A DNA stretch of 40,934 nt from Pseudobutyrivibrio sp. (GCF_015057185.1 NZ_SVEV01000031.1:1-40934); one strand, 5' to 3'; counted from the stretch's first letter, positions 1 to 8,025 are shown. Translations and numbers: made by a program. Notes: generated by a model from the letters alone, not told the origin.

Positions 1-302
1 GCATCACCAATCTGGTCAGATGTAAGAGCTACCTGATCATATGTCTCAACATCCATGAAGTTGTAAAGCTCACCATCGTTGTAAAGATACTGCATATCCT
101 TACGATCGATACGTGCTGCTGGGAACTTCTCTGTAGGACGGAAAGATGTTTCTGTAACACCGCCACCCTTGATATCCTTAAGCTTTGTACGAACGAAAGC
201 TGCACCCTTACCTGGCTTTACATGCTGGAACTCGATAATCTGATAAACTTTGTTGTCCATCTCGATTGTCATACCGTTTCTAAAATCACCGGCTGTAATC
301 AT
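1..302 (-). CDS. efp: Elongation factor P, N-terminal part (runs off the left edge)
   Basis: EF-P binds ribosomes stalled on polyproline stretches and promotes peptide-bond formation. About 100 N-terminal residues are visible; the rest lies beyond base 1. The reading frame begins [17 protein letters not shown] and contains the KOW-like domain with the tip loop [16 protein letters not shown]. The lysine at position 32 is where B. subtilis EF-P carries its aminopentanol modification. The fragment then continues into the start of the OB domain ([17 protein letters not shown]). The ATG at 302 follows AAGGAGG at a good distance. A sigma-A promoter lies about 90 bases upstream, so the gene seems to be transcribed independently of the EAL gene before it. 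The identification is secure. Confidence 0.95.
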   Translation of the reverse strand, partial: MITAGDFRNGMTIEMDNKVYQIIEFQHVKPGKGAAFVRTKLKDIKGGGVTETSFRPTEKFPAARIDRKDMQYLYNDGELYNFMDVETYDQVALTSDQIGD

Positions 303-391
303 TATAAAATCCTCCTTAACAGGTACAAGGCACCGCTGCCTCATACATTTAATACAAACTAATATTGGGCATATAGCCACTCGTATTCATG

Positions 392-420
392 ATTATATAA
401 TAAAATAAAACATATTTCAA
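392..420 (-). promoter_or_regulatory. Sigma-A promoter of efp
   Basis: On the minus strand, TTGAAA (415-420) and TATAAT (392-397) are separated by exactly 17 bases. The site sits about 90 bases before the efp start codon and after the terminator of the upstream gene. Match and position are both good, but no transcript data are available. Confidence 0.75.
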
Positions 421-439
421 GATTTTCTAACCCAAAAGA

Positions 440-462
440 ACCGGGACTAATAAAGTCCCGGT
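440..462 (-). terminator. Terminator of the PAS/EAL gene
   Basis: The arms ACCGGGAC and GTCCCGGT form an 8-bp perfect stem with a 7-base loop. The stem lies just after the stop codon at 478 and is followed on the minus strand by CTTTT. The U-tract is short, so termination may be partial. Confidence 0.7.
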
Positions 463-477
463 CCGTAAGTTTTAGAT

Positions 478-2211
478 TTATTCTGGAACTTCCCAACGAT
501 AACCCTTTTGATACATAGTATCTAATAGTTCATCAAGAGGCATTGGTTTTCCAAAGTAATAGCCTTGAGCTCTGTCACAACCAATCTCCTTTAAGAACTC
601 ATAGTTTTCTTCGCTCTCAACACCCTCACATAGTGGAGATATTCCCATCTCATTAGCTGCTCCAACCACATATTTAACAAGTGGCTTGGCCTTAGGACTA
701 TTGTCGATGCTACGAAGAAATGCCATATCAAGCTTCAATACATCAAATTCATAATTTGCGATAGAATTAAGTGATGAATATCCGCTTCCAAAATCGTCTA
801 TCCAAATTTCATATCCAGCATTTCGAATCTTTTTAACCGCTTCCTTGATTAATCCAGTATTATCATCAAATGCGCTCTCGGTAATCTCTATTTCAATCAT
901 ATTTCGAGGCACATCATAAATCTCGGTGAAATCCTCTAACAGCTTAAATACATCGCAAACCTCAAAATCGAGGCGGGATATATTGACTGATACAGGAACC
1001 ACAACCTCTCCAGAATCCTTAAGTGCACGATAATCCTGACATACTCTTTTTACCACATACTCATCCACAAAATGCATTAAATGGAAATACTCCAAGGTCT
1101 CTATAAAGTACGCCGGAGCAAGGATTCCATCTTTAGGATCAATCCATCTAACCAAAGCCTCGTAGCCACAAATATCTCCTGTAGCTACACGAATAATTGG
1201 TTGATAAAAAACTTTAATATAATCCTTGGCAATTGCCTCATCTATATGGTCTACAACAAACTGCTGCCTGCGAAGATTATCTCTTATAATATCATCATAG
1301 ACGCAATAATTGACATCATGTCTGGTTTTAATGCTGTTACATGCAAGTCTTGCATGGTCGCATGCCAATCCTATCTCGCCTCTAGGATCATCCATGTAAT
1401 AGATTCCAGCTTTTATTTTTACCTTCTTACTTAAATCCTCTGTAAGAAGCATTGATCGATAGACTTCTTCAACCTTTTCCTTTACTTCATGTCTAGGAAT
1501 AGTCGTAAATACAACAAAATGGTCATCCGAAAATCTGGCAACTGTTGCACCGATAAATACTTCACGTATGGTTTTGCCTAATTCCTTCAACAATTCATCG
1601 CCCATTTTAAATCCTTGACGCTCATTGTATAACTTGAAATTAGGGATATCAAAATGAATAAAGGTTACTTCTTGGCGTCTTACATCTGGTGTTTCAAGCA
1701 GAGCCTGCACCTTGTTATAAAAATAGGCCATCGTAAGTAAACCAGTTAATTCATCTGTCTCTCTATTTGTTGCCAAAACTTCAGCTTCAGCATAGGAATT
1801 TCTGTTTTTATTTACATATTCATTCTCATCTACGTCAACGATGAAAACAAAATAATAGCTTTTTCCACTTGGCGAATGTAGTAAATGTCCAAAATCCTCG
1901 ATATATTTAGTCTCACCCTTTTTGGTAATAATTCTGTATCTAACATAATCATGCCTTTTTTCAGCATACTTAGTCTGAGCTTCAATCTGATTTTCTATCT
2001 TGAAGAAATCATCAGGATGAATCATCCCTTTAAAGTTTCCACCAGTAAACTCCAAAAAATCCTCAAAAGAATCACAGCCAAACATCTCAATAATGTTTGG
2101 ACCTGCATAGATTATTTTTTCATCTCCATAGGCCTCATATATGAAGAAACCACCAGGTAATCCCCTTGGAATCCGACCACTTGCTTCACTTTGGTAAAAC
2201 TTATCGCTCAT
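478..2211 (-). CDS. PAS - degenerate GGDEF - EAL protein, probable c-di-GMP phosphodiesterase
   Basis: A soluble signalling protein expected to hydrolyse c-di-GMP. The order is a PAS-like sensor (about residues 20-135), a GGDEF domain (about 155-310) and an EAL domain (about 325-575). The GGDEF signature is replaced by SDDHF (232-236, counting from an upstream in-frame ATG at 2223), so cyclase activity is unlikely. The EAL side keeps its catalytic and metal-binding motifs: YEALVRW, SVNIS, EITES, IDDFGSGYSS, LKLDM, EGVES and QGYYFGKPMP. The frame is open from an ATG at 2223, but GGGGGT lies directly before the ATG at 2211 (MSDKFYQ), which I take as the start. No transmembrane segment is visible. 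The gene follows folC by about 40 bases with no terminator seen between them, so it may be co-transcribed with folT-folC. The signal sensed by the PAS domain is unknown. Confidence 0.88.
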   Translation of the reverse strand: MSDKFYQSEASGRIPRGLPGGFFIYEAYGDEKIIYAGPNIIEMFGCDSFEDFLEFTGGNFKGMIHPDDFFKIENQIEAQTKYAEKRHDYVRYRIITKKGETKYIEDFGHLLHSPSGKSYYFVFIVDVDENEYVNKNRNSYAEAEVLATNRETDELTGLLTMAYFYNKVQALLETPDVRRQEVTFIHFDIPNFKLYNERQGFKMGDELLKELGKTIREVFIGATVARFSDDHFVVFTTIPRHEVKEKVEEVYRSMLLTEDLSKKVKIKAGIYYMDDPRGEIGLACDHARLACNSIKTRHDVNYCVYDDIIRDNLRRQQFVVDHIDEAIAKDYIKVFYQPIIRVATGDICGYEALVRWIDPKDGILAPAYFIETLEYFHLMHFVDEYVVKRVCQDYRALKDSGEVVVPVSVNISRLDFEVCDVFKLLEDFTEIYDVPRNMIEIEITESAFDDNTGLIKEAVKKIRNAGYEIWIDDFGSGYSSLNSIANYEFDVLKLDMAFLRSIDNSPKAKPLVKYVVGAANEMGISPLCEGVESEENYEFLKEIGCDRAQGYYFGKPMPLDELLDTMYQKGYRWEVPE

Positions 2212-2249
2212 AGATACCCCCATTTATTGGATAGCTACAATTACACAAT

Positions 2250-3572
2250 TCACCTATTCTTGTTGATTGTACCATTTAAATGTGAAAAATTATTATACGA
2301 ATAGTATTTTTCTATTAAATAAAGCGAGCCGCAAATACAAAGCACCTCATCTTTTCGGACTAAATCTTTTATATTAGCCCCTTTTTCAAGTGCTACTGCA
2401 TCTATCCCATATTGGCGTATTTTATCCACTAACTCTTTTTGGGTCATAGTTCGTTTATTAGGAACCTCTTCCACATAGCAGCGCTTCGCAATAGGCATAA
2501 GCTTTTCTAATATTATATCTACCTCTTTATCCTTAAGGATTCCCATAAGAAAAACAATTTTTTGATTTGGAAAATATTGCTCTAAGGATTGTCTCAGCAC
2601 CTCAGCTCCTTGCCTGTTATGGCCACCATCCACAATTACATATGGATTTTCACCTGTAAGAGAAAATCTGCCAAACCATTTAGTACCCCTAATTCCCTCT
2701 GCTATGGCAGCATCAGAAATAGCATACCCTCTTTTTCTAAGCTGTTTTACAGCAAGAATAGCAAGAGCTGCATTATCCACCTGGTATGTTCCAAGTAGCG
2801 AGGTCTCATATTTTTCATCTAATTCAAACACTTGACCCTTAAGACTTCTACTTAAAACTTTTGGCTTTTGCCCATAAATTAAGTCCACCCCTATTCTCGC
2901 GGCAGCCTCTTCTAACACAGTGGAAACTTCTTTTTCCTGACTTGCAGAAACAACCACTGTGCCTGCCTTAATTATTCCTGCTTTTTCAGCAGCAATCTCT
3001 GCCAAGGTATTTCCCAATATAGACATGTGATCATAGCTTATAGGGGTAATTACTGTCACAATAGGTGCCGGTATAACATTGGTAGTATCAACTCTTCCGC
3101 CCATGCTCACTTCAAGAACAACCAAATCACATTTCATCTCCTTGAAATAAACAAAGCCCATCACAGTAAGAATTTCATATTCACTAGGGTAAATCCCTTT
3201 TGAAGCAAGCTCATCATAGGCAGGCTTCACCTCCGAGAAAATTTTTGCAAACTCATCATCTGATATTTCTTTACCATTCACAACAAACATCTCGTTATAT
3301 CGAAACAAAAAAGGCGAAGCAAATGTTCCCACTTTAATCCCTGCCTTATCCAATACAGATGAAATATATGCCACAGTAGAGCCCTTACCATTGGTTCCTG
3401 CCACATGAACATATTTCAAATCATTATGAGGGTTTCCTAATTTTTCCAAAAGAGCCTGCTCAGCATCTAGCGAAAACATATCCTTTAGAGGAACCCCTGT
3501 ATTTATCGGTGGTGCAAAATGAGGCAATTCCTCAAAAAAAGAAATTGCCTCTAAATAACTATATTTTTTCAT
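2250..3572 (-). CDS. folC: Bifunctional folylpolyglutamate synthase / dihydrofolate synthase
   Basis: FolC adds glutamate to dihydropteroate and to reduced folates, which traps folates inside the cell. The sequence shows the Mur-ligase type ATP loop HVAGTNGKGSTVAYISS, then ITPISYDHMSILG and AAEKAGIIK, and a C-terminal ligase domain (YVIVDGGHNRQGAEVL, VFLMGILKDKEVD). The 440 residues are normal for the family. The frame is open up to a TTG at 3590, but the ATG at 3572 has GAGAG upstream and begins MKKYSYLEAISFFEEL, as family members do. That start lies 14 bases inside the end of folT, a typical translational coupling. Transporter and trapping enzyme therefore share one message under the tetrahydrofolate riboswitch. 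Confidence 0.93.
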   Translation of the reverse strand: MKKYSYLEAISFFEELPHFAPPINTGVPLKDMFSLDAEQALLEKLGNPHNDLKYVHVAGTNGKGSTVAYISSVLDKAGIKVGTFASPFLFRYNEMFVVNGKEISDDEFAKIFSEVKPAYDELASKGIYPSEYEILTVMGFVYFKEMKCDLVVLEVSMGGRVDTTNVIPAPIVTVITPISYDHMSILGNTLAEIAAEKAGIIKAGTVVVSASQEKEVSTVLEEAAARIGVDLIYGQKPKVLSRSLKGQVFELDEKYETSLLGTYQVDNAALAILAVKQLRKRGYAISDAAIAEGIRGTKWFGRFSLTGENPYVIVDGGHNRQGAEVLRQSLEQYFPNQKIVFLMGILKDKEVDIILEKLMPIAKRCYVEEVPNKRTMTQKELVDKIRQYGIDAVALEKGANIKDLVRKDEVLCICGSLYLIEKYYSYNNFSHLNGTINKNR

Positions 3573-4074
3573 AAAGTCTAACTCTCTCAAAAGCCTTTAA
3601 CAATGTGTAGATCATAACAGTATTAACTACCAACATAATCAATTCTTTTGGTAGACGATACAAAATAGTATTCACATAGCCTAACTTAAGATAAAGCATA
3701 TTAAGCCAAATACTATTCAATAAAATGCCTACAACTACAGTATTAACGACCTGCGATACAACGATTCTCTGCAATGTAGGTCTGTGCTTATAGAGAATCA
3801 CTCCAAATATCACACCAGTCATCATACTACTGAATGTAAACCCAGGGAAAAATGGACCTGTAGGGTAAAGGAAAAATCCTCCTACATCCACAAGAATACC
3901 CATAATTCCTGCAATACCTGGTCCCAGCAACATACCTGCCACACACAATGGTATGAACGCAAATCGGATCTCAATAAATTGATTAATAGGCAACTTGAAA
4001 TATCCAAGTACTATTCCGATTGCTGTTAGCATGGCTGCAACTGTAAGTGTCTTTGTGTCTCGTAATTTATTCAT
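3559..4074 (-). CDS. folT: Folate ECF transporter S-component
   Basis: A 171-residue hydrophobic protein with about six membrane segments. It is expected to bind folate outside the cell and to work with the shared ECF module (EcfA, EcfA', EcfT), which is not in this window. It has the S-component features of a basic N-terminus, a first helix TVAAMLTAIGIVLGYFKL, then EIRFAFIPLCVAGMLLGPG, and short loops. Assignment to folate rests on three agreeing points: FolT-like sequence, a tetrahydrofolate riboswitch directly upstream, and a 14-base overlap with folC. The start ATG at 4074 lies 7 bases after AGGAGGTG, which is itself paired in a hairpin of the leader. Confidence 0.92.
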   Translation of the reverse strand: MNKLRDTKTLTVAAMLTAIGIVLGYFKLPINQFIEIRFAFIPLCVAGMLLGPGIAGIMGILVDVGGFFLYPTGPFFPGFTFSSMMTGVIFGVILYKHRPTLQRIVVSQVVNTVVVGILLNSIWLNMLYLKLGYVNTILYRLPKELIMLVVNTVMIYTLLKAFERVRLYEKI

Positions 4075-4080
4075 AAAAAT

Positions 4081-4120
4081 ACACCTCCTTTGCAGTCCCT
4101 ATTGCTTACAAAGAAGGTGT
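4081..4120 (-). promoter_or_regulatory. Hairpin covering the folT ribosome site (riboswitch expression platform)
   Basis: On the minus strand ACACCTTCTTTG (4109-4120) pairs with CAAAGGAGGTGT (4081-4092). This makes 12 base pairs with a single wobble. The second arm contains the whole folT ribosome site AGGAGGTG. There is no U-tract, so this looks like control of translation initiation rather than termination. That binding of folate stabilises the closed form is inferred from the family. Confidence 0.8.
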
Positions 4121-4142
4121 AATTATATATACATTTCCTATG

Positions 4143-4239
4143 TAGCAGCGGGATGCGACCATAAAACCGCGGCATAACCTTCGTCCTGATGACAACTCCC
4201 TGTTCACCAAGCACTTTACGCTTTACAGTCTACTCTGCA
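4143..4239 (-). promoter_or_regulatory. Tetrahydrofolate (THF) riboswitch aptamer
   Basis: Read on the minus strand, the leader carries the conserved THF-riboswitch blocks in order: AGAGTAGA, GCGTAAAGTGC, GGTGAACAGGGAGTTGTC, GGACGAAGG, CCGCGG and CGCATCCCGCTGC. GCAG and CTGC at the two ends close the P1 stem. Order and spacing match the known class found upstream of folT and folate genes in Firmicutes. It sits between the promoter (4256-4284) and the ribosome-site hairpin (4081-4120). Confidence 0.93.
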
Positions 4240-4255
4240 TTTCTAAATTTGCATC

Positions 4256-4284
4256 ATTATACATCATAGTAGCACCCATAACAA
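4256..4284 (-). promoter_or_regulatory. Sigma-A promoter of folT-folC
   Basis: On the minus strand TTGTTA (4279-4284) and TATAAT (4256-4261) are 17 bases apart. The expected transcription start, near 4249, lies about ten bases before the riboswitch. The -35 box and most of the spacer fall inside the outermost repeat of the large palindrome (4271-4283). Confidence 0.7.
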
Positions 4285-5011
4285 CCCCCATTTTATTCCT
4301 GCCTCCCCCCTCCTCTACTTTTACCCTTGCCCGCTCCATCTTCTCCCACTTGTTCCCTGCGCATCTAGCCCCTGCCCGCCGCCTGCCCCATCACCTCCAT
4401 GGAATACTTCGCAAGAATATTTTGTTTTCCAAATATGCAAGTGTCGCATCTTTATTAGCATGTGTCTTTCTCATGTCTGTACAATTTTGAAAAAGGTATT
4501 TTATGGGCGGACACCAGAAACTATATTTAGTGCAACTCAGGCTCAGGGGGAATTGGGCGATTTTGGAATGAACCTAGAAAAATAAAAGCTGAATTATCAA
4601 TATATTGGCATGCGTCGCTAGGACGGCGACGCAAGTGCGACACGCGACACGATGTCGTATAAAGCACGGTGCCAATATATGATAATCCAGCTTTGTAATT
4701 TTTCTTGGTGAATGTATTATGAGCCCAATTCCCCCTTGAGACCTGAGTTGTACCAATTGAGAATAACTAAAATGTCCGCCCAGCAAAAATACATTTTTCA
4801 AAATAGTTCATCCATAGAAAGACACATGCGGATGCTCCCTTTTGCATATTGGAAAACTACAATATTCGCGAAATTGTATTCCATGGAGGTGATGGGGCAG
4901 GCGGCGGGCAGGGGCTAGATGCGCAGTGGAAATTTTACATAGATGGGGCGGGCAAGGGTATTTCAAACATAAGGGCTGGAGGCAGAAAAAGAGCACCCTG
5001 TTATGGGTGCT
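4271..5011. repeat. 741-bp imperfect palindrome, no credible coding content
   Basis: Two arms of about 340 bases (4271-4610 and 4670-5011) are reverse complements in a series of matching blocks around a centre near 4640. Matching pairs are 4271-4283/4999-5011 (13 bp), 4299-4306/4978-4985, 4322-4334/4948-4960 (13 bp), 4336-4341/4941-4946, 4357-4405/4878-4926 (49 bp without mismatch), 4458-4471/4816-4829 (14 bp), 4504-4513/4773-4782, 4546-4558/4723-4735 (13 bp) and 4600-4610/4670-4680. Blocks between them differ more. The 49-bp block is far richer in GC than the neighbourhood. The open frames here are mirror images of each other and show no family resemblance. It may be a non-autonomous mobile element or the DNA of a very long structured RNA; I cannot tell which. 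Confidence 0.9.
4611..4669. other. Structured apex of the large palindrome
   Basis: The unpaired centre between the arms holds smaller hairpins of its own: GCGTCGC/GCGACGC (4612-4618 with 4626-4632) and CGACA/TGTCG around a CGA loop. GTGC and GCAC (starting at 4635 and 4664) enclose the second hairpin. The segment is rich in GC and CpG-like steps compared with the flanking DNA. Confidence 0.6.
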
Positions 5012-5013
5012 CT
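4986..5013 (-). terminator. Terminator of the phosphate transporter, overlapping its stop codon
   Basis: On the minus strand AAGAGCACCC and GGGTGCTCTT form a 10-bp stem with loop ATAACA followed by TTTTT. The stop codon TAA (5001-5003) lies in the loop. The first arm and loop also form the outermost block of the 741-bp palindrome. Confidence 0.9.
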
Positions 5014-6620
5014 TTGAGTGCGTATGCAATATTGATAGCGTGGTCGGCGCATCGCTCTAGGTCAGTGACCATATCGGAGAAGATGACACCTGCGATTGGT
5101 TCGCATTTATTTTCCATGAGTCTCTCAACGTGGTGATTGATGAGCTGTTTCTCTTGTTTGTCAACCTTGGACTCAAGCTTTTCGATTTTTGGAAGATTCT
5201 CGTAGTTTTCAGAGGTAAAGATGTCGATGGCAAGTTCAACCTCTTCCATTGAGTTTTCAGCCATTTCCTTAAGTTCCTTGGCTGCCTTTTTGGAAAGCTT
5301 AGTCTTTTTGTTTTTCATACGTGTTGCATATTCAATGATGTTTTCCGCATGATCTGAGATACGTTCTATATCAGTAACTGCAATTGTGATTGCAGATATT
5401 CTACGAAGATTCTCAGCAGATAAGTTCAATGTTTGGAGCTTTACCATTGCATCCTGAATTGCATGATTAAGGATGTTTACGGTTTCTTCACGCTCCTCTA
5501 CATCCTCGACCTTTTCAGGTGAGTAATCAAAGAAGCAGTCGATTGCCTTTTCGAAGTTTTCTGCTGCAATGGCACCCATTCTAGCTGCCTCAAGCTGAGC
5601 CTGATGAATAGCCATGTTTGGTGGTACATTGTTTACCTGAGTCATAAATACAAGCTGACGATCCTCTGCTGCTCTTGTCTCCTCTGGGAGCTCAGGAATG
5701 AATGTATATGTAAGCTTGATAATGTAATCTGTGATAGGGAAAATCAAGCATACTGCGATTATAGCAAAAATTGTATGTGTGTTAGCTATCTGACGTCCTG
5801 GATCAGTAGATGTAGACTGAATCCAATCTAATAGCGGTGTAACATTTATAATTATTACGATAAGTATTGCTCTCGTAATGTTAAATAGTAAGTTTAGAAT
5901 CGCTGAACGTTTACCATTTCTATTAGCTGTAAGTGCAGCCAAAAGGTTAGGTGTAACAGAACCGATGGCAGCACCAATTACCAAGTATACAGCAATGTCA
6001 TAATCAAGGATTCCCTGAACAACAAATGCCTGGAAGATAACTGTTGAAGATGATGACGACTGAAGTAATGCAGTAAATGCTATACCAAATAAAAGTGCTA
6101 AAAATGGATTACGTAAAGTTGTAAGGAAATTTACAAATACCTCTGATTTTGAAAGCGGTGCAATAGCAGCCTTCATAATGGTAATACCCTGAAAGAGCAT
6201 ACCAAATCCCATAACTACAGAACCAATATGCTTTACTAAATTGTTCTTCATGAACAAGTACATTACTGCACCAGCAAAAAGTAATAATGGTGTAAATGTA
6301 GCAATATTAAAAGCTGTAATCTGTGCTGTGATTGTAGTACCAATATTGGCACCAAGGATAACTCCAATAGCCTGAGCTAAGGTCATCATTCCGGAATTAA
6401 CGAAACCAATAACCATAACGTCAGTGGCTGATGAGCTCTGAACGAGAACCGTCATTGCGATTCCCACAAGAACAGCTACTAATTTGTTTGTAGTAGCCTT
6501 TTCTAAGATTATCTGAAGATTGTCACCGCAACTATTTTTAAGGCCTGTGGACATAATAGACATACCAAACAAGAATAAGCCCACTCCACCTAGCAGTGAT
6601 AAGAATTGTGCAATTGTCAT
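5001..6620 (-). CDS. Na+/phosphate cotransporter family protein with C-terminal PhoU-like domain
   Basis: A 539-residue membrane protein of the PNaS family, which couples phosphate uptake to sodium. The first 310 or so residues hold the two inverted Na/Pi repeats, each marked by a QSSS motif (VLVQSSSATDVMVIGFV and ALLQSSSSSTVIFQAFV). The C-terminal part (about 345-535) is an all-helical PhoU-like domain, in which such proteins are thought to sense or gate phosphate flux. Start MTIAQFLSLLGGVGLF follows AAGGAG at a normal distance. It is a single-gene unit with its own terminator overlapping the stop codon. The last three codons and the stop fall inside the terminal repeat of the large palindrome, so the palindrome may have supplied or copied the extreme 3' end. 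Confidence 0.9.
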   Translation of the reverse strand: MTIAQFLSLLGGVGLFLFGMSIMSTGLKNSCGDNLQIILEKATTNKLVAVLVGIAMTVLVQSSSATDVMVIGFVNSGMMTLAQAIGVILGANIGTTITAQITAFNIATFTPLLLFAGAVMYLFMKNNLVKHIGSVVMGFGMLFQGITIMKAAIAPLSKSEVFVNFLTTLRNPFLALLFGIAFTALLQSSSSSTVIFQAFVVQGILDYDIAVYLVIGAAIGSVTPNLLAALTANRNGKRSAILNLLFNITRAILIVIIINVTPLLDWIQSTSTDPGRQIANTHTIFAIIAVCLIFPITDYIIKLTYTFIPELPEETRAAEDRQLVFMTQVNNVPPNMAIHQAQLEAARMGAIAAENFEKAIDCFFDYSPEKVEDVEEREETVNILNHAIQDAMVKLQTLNLSAENLRRISAITIAVTDIERISDHAENIIEYATRMKNKKTKLSKKAAKELKEMAENSMEEVELAIDIFTSENYENLPKIEKLESKVDKQEKQLINHHVERLMENKCEPIAGVIFSDMVTDLERCADHAINIAYALKEHP

Positions 6621-6693
6621 TTCATTCTCCTTCTACCGTACTTCCCCTTCATGAGAAGTAAAATTCTTTTCCTTTTCACTTTTGTCCGAAGAT

Positions 6694-6722
6694 AGTTTAA
6701 CATGACAAGTAAAGAATGTCTA
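6694..6722 (-). promoter_or_regulatory. Possible promoter of the phosphate transporter
   Basis: On the minus strand TAGACA (6717-6722) and TAAACT (6694-6699) are separated by 17 bases, about 75 bases before the start codon. The -35 box matches consensus at 5 of 6 positions and the -10 box at 4 of 6, so this is only a candidate. Confidence 0.4.
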
Positions 6723-6747
6723 AGTTTTTCGTAAATTTCTATGTATT

Positions 6748-7980
6748 TTATATGTATGCCTTAATAAAAATGCCATCTTCACGATATTCTTCTGATATTA
6801 ACTCACCATTTTCACGAATTTTTGCAATACTACCTGCTTCTGAATAAGGCACAAGCTTCTCAATGTACTCTTTGCCATCTCGTAATAATTCTGCGAGAAT
6901 CTCACGTACTCTATCAAGCCCCTTTCCATTTTTAACCGATGTATGTACCGTGTAGTCGGCTCGCAAATCATGATAATCATGTTCGTCAGCCACCTTGTCA
7001 ACCTTGTTAAATATAGTAACAACAGGCTTGTTACAAACGCCAAGCTTGTCCAAGGTCTCATATACGATTTCCATCTGGCGGTCCATTTGTGGATTGCTAA
7101 CATCAACCACATGAATTATGAAATCAGCATATTTTGCTTCCTCAAGCGTGCTCTTAAATGCATCTACCAAATGATGAGGAAGCTTTCTAATGAAGCCTAC
7201 TGTATCTGTAAGCAAAATCTTTTGATCATTATCCAAAAGTAATTCTCTAGTGGTAGGATCAAGTGTTGCAAACAATGCATCCCACTCTAGAATATTGGCA
7301 TCTGTCATTTTATTTAAAAACGAAGATTTACCTGCATTTGTATATCCTACTATGGCAGCAACAGGAACTCCGTTTCGCTGTCTTTTACTTCTGGTGATTT
7401 CACGATGGCTTACCACATCTGCAAGCTCTTTTTTCAGCTGTGTAATACGTCCAGATATAAGACGTTTATCCATCTCCAGCTTTTTCTCACCTGGACCTCT
7501 AGTACCGATAGCACCACCGCCTCCTGCTGCAGTACCACCAACACGGGACATATTTTTACCAAAACCAGTAAGACGAGTCATCTCATAACGCAACTGAGCC
7601 AGCTCTACCTGAATCTTTCCCTCAGCAGTACCTGCTCTAGCTGCAAAAATATCAAGGATAATAAGCGTCCTATCCATTACCTTTGTATCTAATGCATCAG
7701 CAAGATTTCGCATCTGAGCAGGAGTGAGCTCATCATCGCAAACAATGCCTGTTGCCCCTGTCTCCCATATCAAATCTGCAATCTCATCTACCTTTCCAGT
7801 ACCAACATATGTACCGGGATTTCTTCTCTCAAGATTTTGCATAATCTGTCCAACCACCTGAGCACCTGCTGTCTCACAAAGTTCTTCCAGCTCATGCAGT
7901 GAATCCCATGCTTCAGCTTCATCCCCTTCGTTTACTGCAACTAATATAACTTTTTCTATAATTTTTTCTGTATTTACCAT
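6748..7980 (-). CDS. hflX: GTPase HflX (ribosome-splitting GTPase)
   Basis: HflX is a translation-factor-class GTPase that splits stalled or stress-inactivated 70S ribosomes. The 410-residue protein has the N-terminal HflX domain (about 1-125, with RRNPGTYVGTGKVDEI and GIVCDDELTPAQMRNL), and a linker with the glycine-rich GTRGPGEKKLEMDKR. The G domain follows: G1 GYTNAGKSS, G3 DTVGFIRKLPHHLV and G4 NKVD. Length and motif order are normal. The start MVNTEKIIEKV has only a weak AGGAAA ribosome site. A promoter with a perfect TTGACA box lies upstream. Confidence 0.95.
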   Translation of the reverse strand: MVNTEKIIEKVILVAVNEGDEAEAWDSLHELEELCETAGAQVVGQIMQNLERRNPGTYVGTGKVDEIADLIWETGATGIVCDDELTPAQMRNLADALDTKVMDRTLIILDIFAARAGTAEGKIQVELAQLRYEMTRLTGFGKNMSRVGGTAAGGGGAIGTRGPGEKKLEMDKRLISGRITQLKKELADVVSHREITRSKRQRNGVPVAAIVGYTNAGKSSFLNKMTDANILEWDALFATLDPTTRELLLDNDQKILLTDTVGFIRKLPHHLVDAFKSTLEEAKYADFIIHVVDVSNPQMDRQMEIVYETLDKLGVCNKPVVTIFNKVDKVADEHDYHDLRADYTVHTSVKNGKGLDRVREILAELLRDGKEYIEKLVPYSEAGSIAKIRENGELISEEYREDGIFIKAYI

Positions 7981-8003
7981 GTATCTATTTCCTAATTTTA
8001 ATC

Positions 8004-8017
8004 TAGGGCATGCCCTA
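8004..8017. promoter_or_regulatory. 14-bp perfect palindrome in the hflX leader
   Basis: TAGGGCATGCCCTA reads the same on both strands. It lies between the hflX -10 box and the start codon, where an operator or a short leader hairpin could act. No matching regulator is identifiable. Confidence 0.45.
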
Positions 8018-8025
8018 CCATTTTT

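Noticed and set aside
3573-3590. Upstream TTG start for folC
   Set aside because: The ATG at 3572 has the better spacing to GAGAG and gives the standard family N-terminus.
4574-4918. Open frames inside the palindrome on both strands (for example 4574-4801 minus and 4712-4918 plus)
   Set aside because: They are mirror images produced by the inverted arms, have no ribosome sites of note and resemble no protein family.
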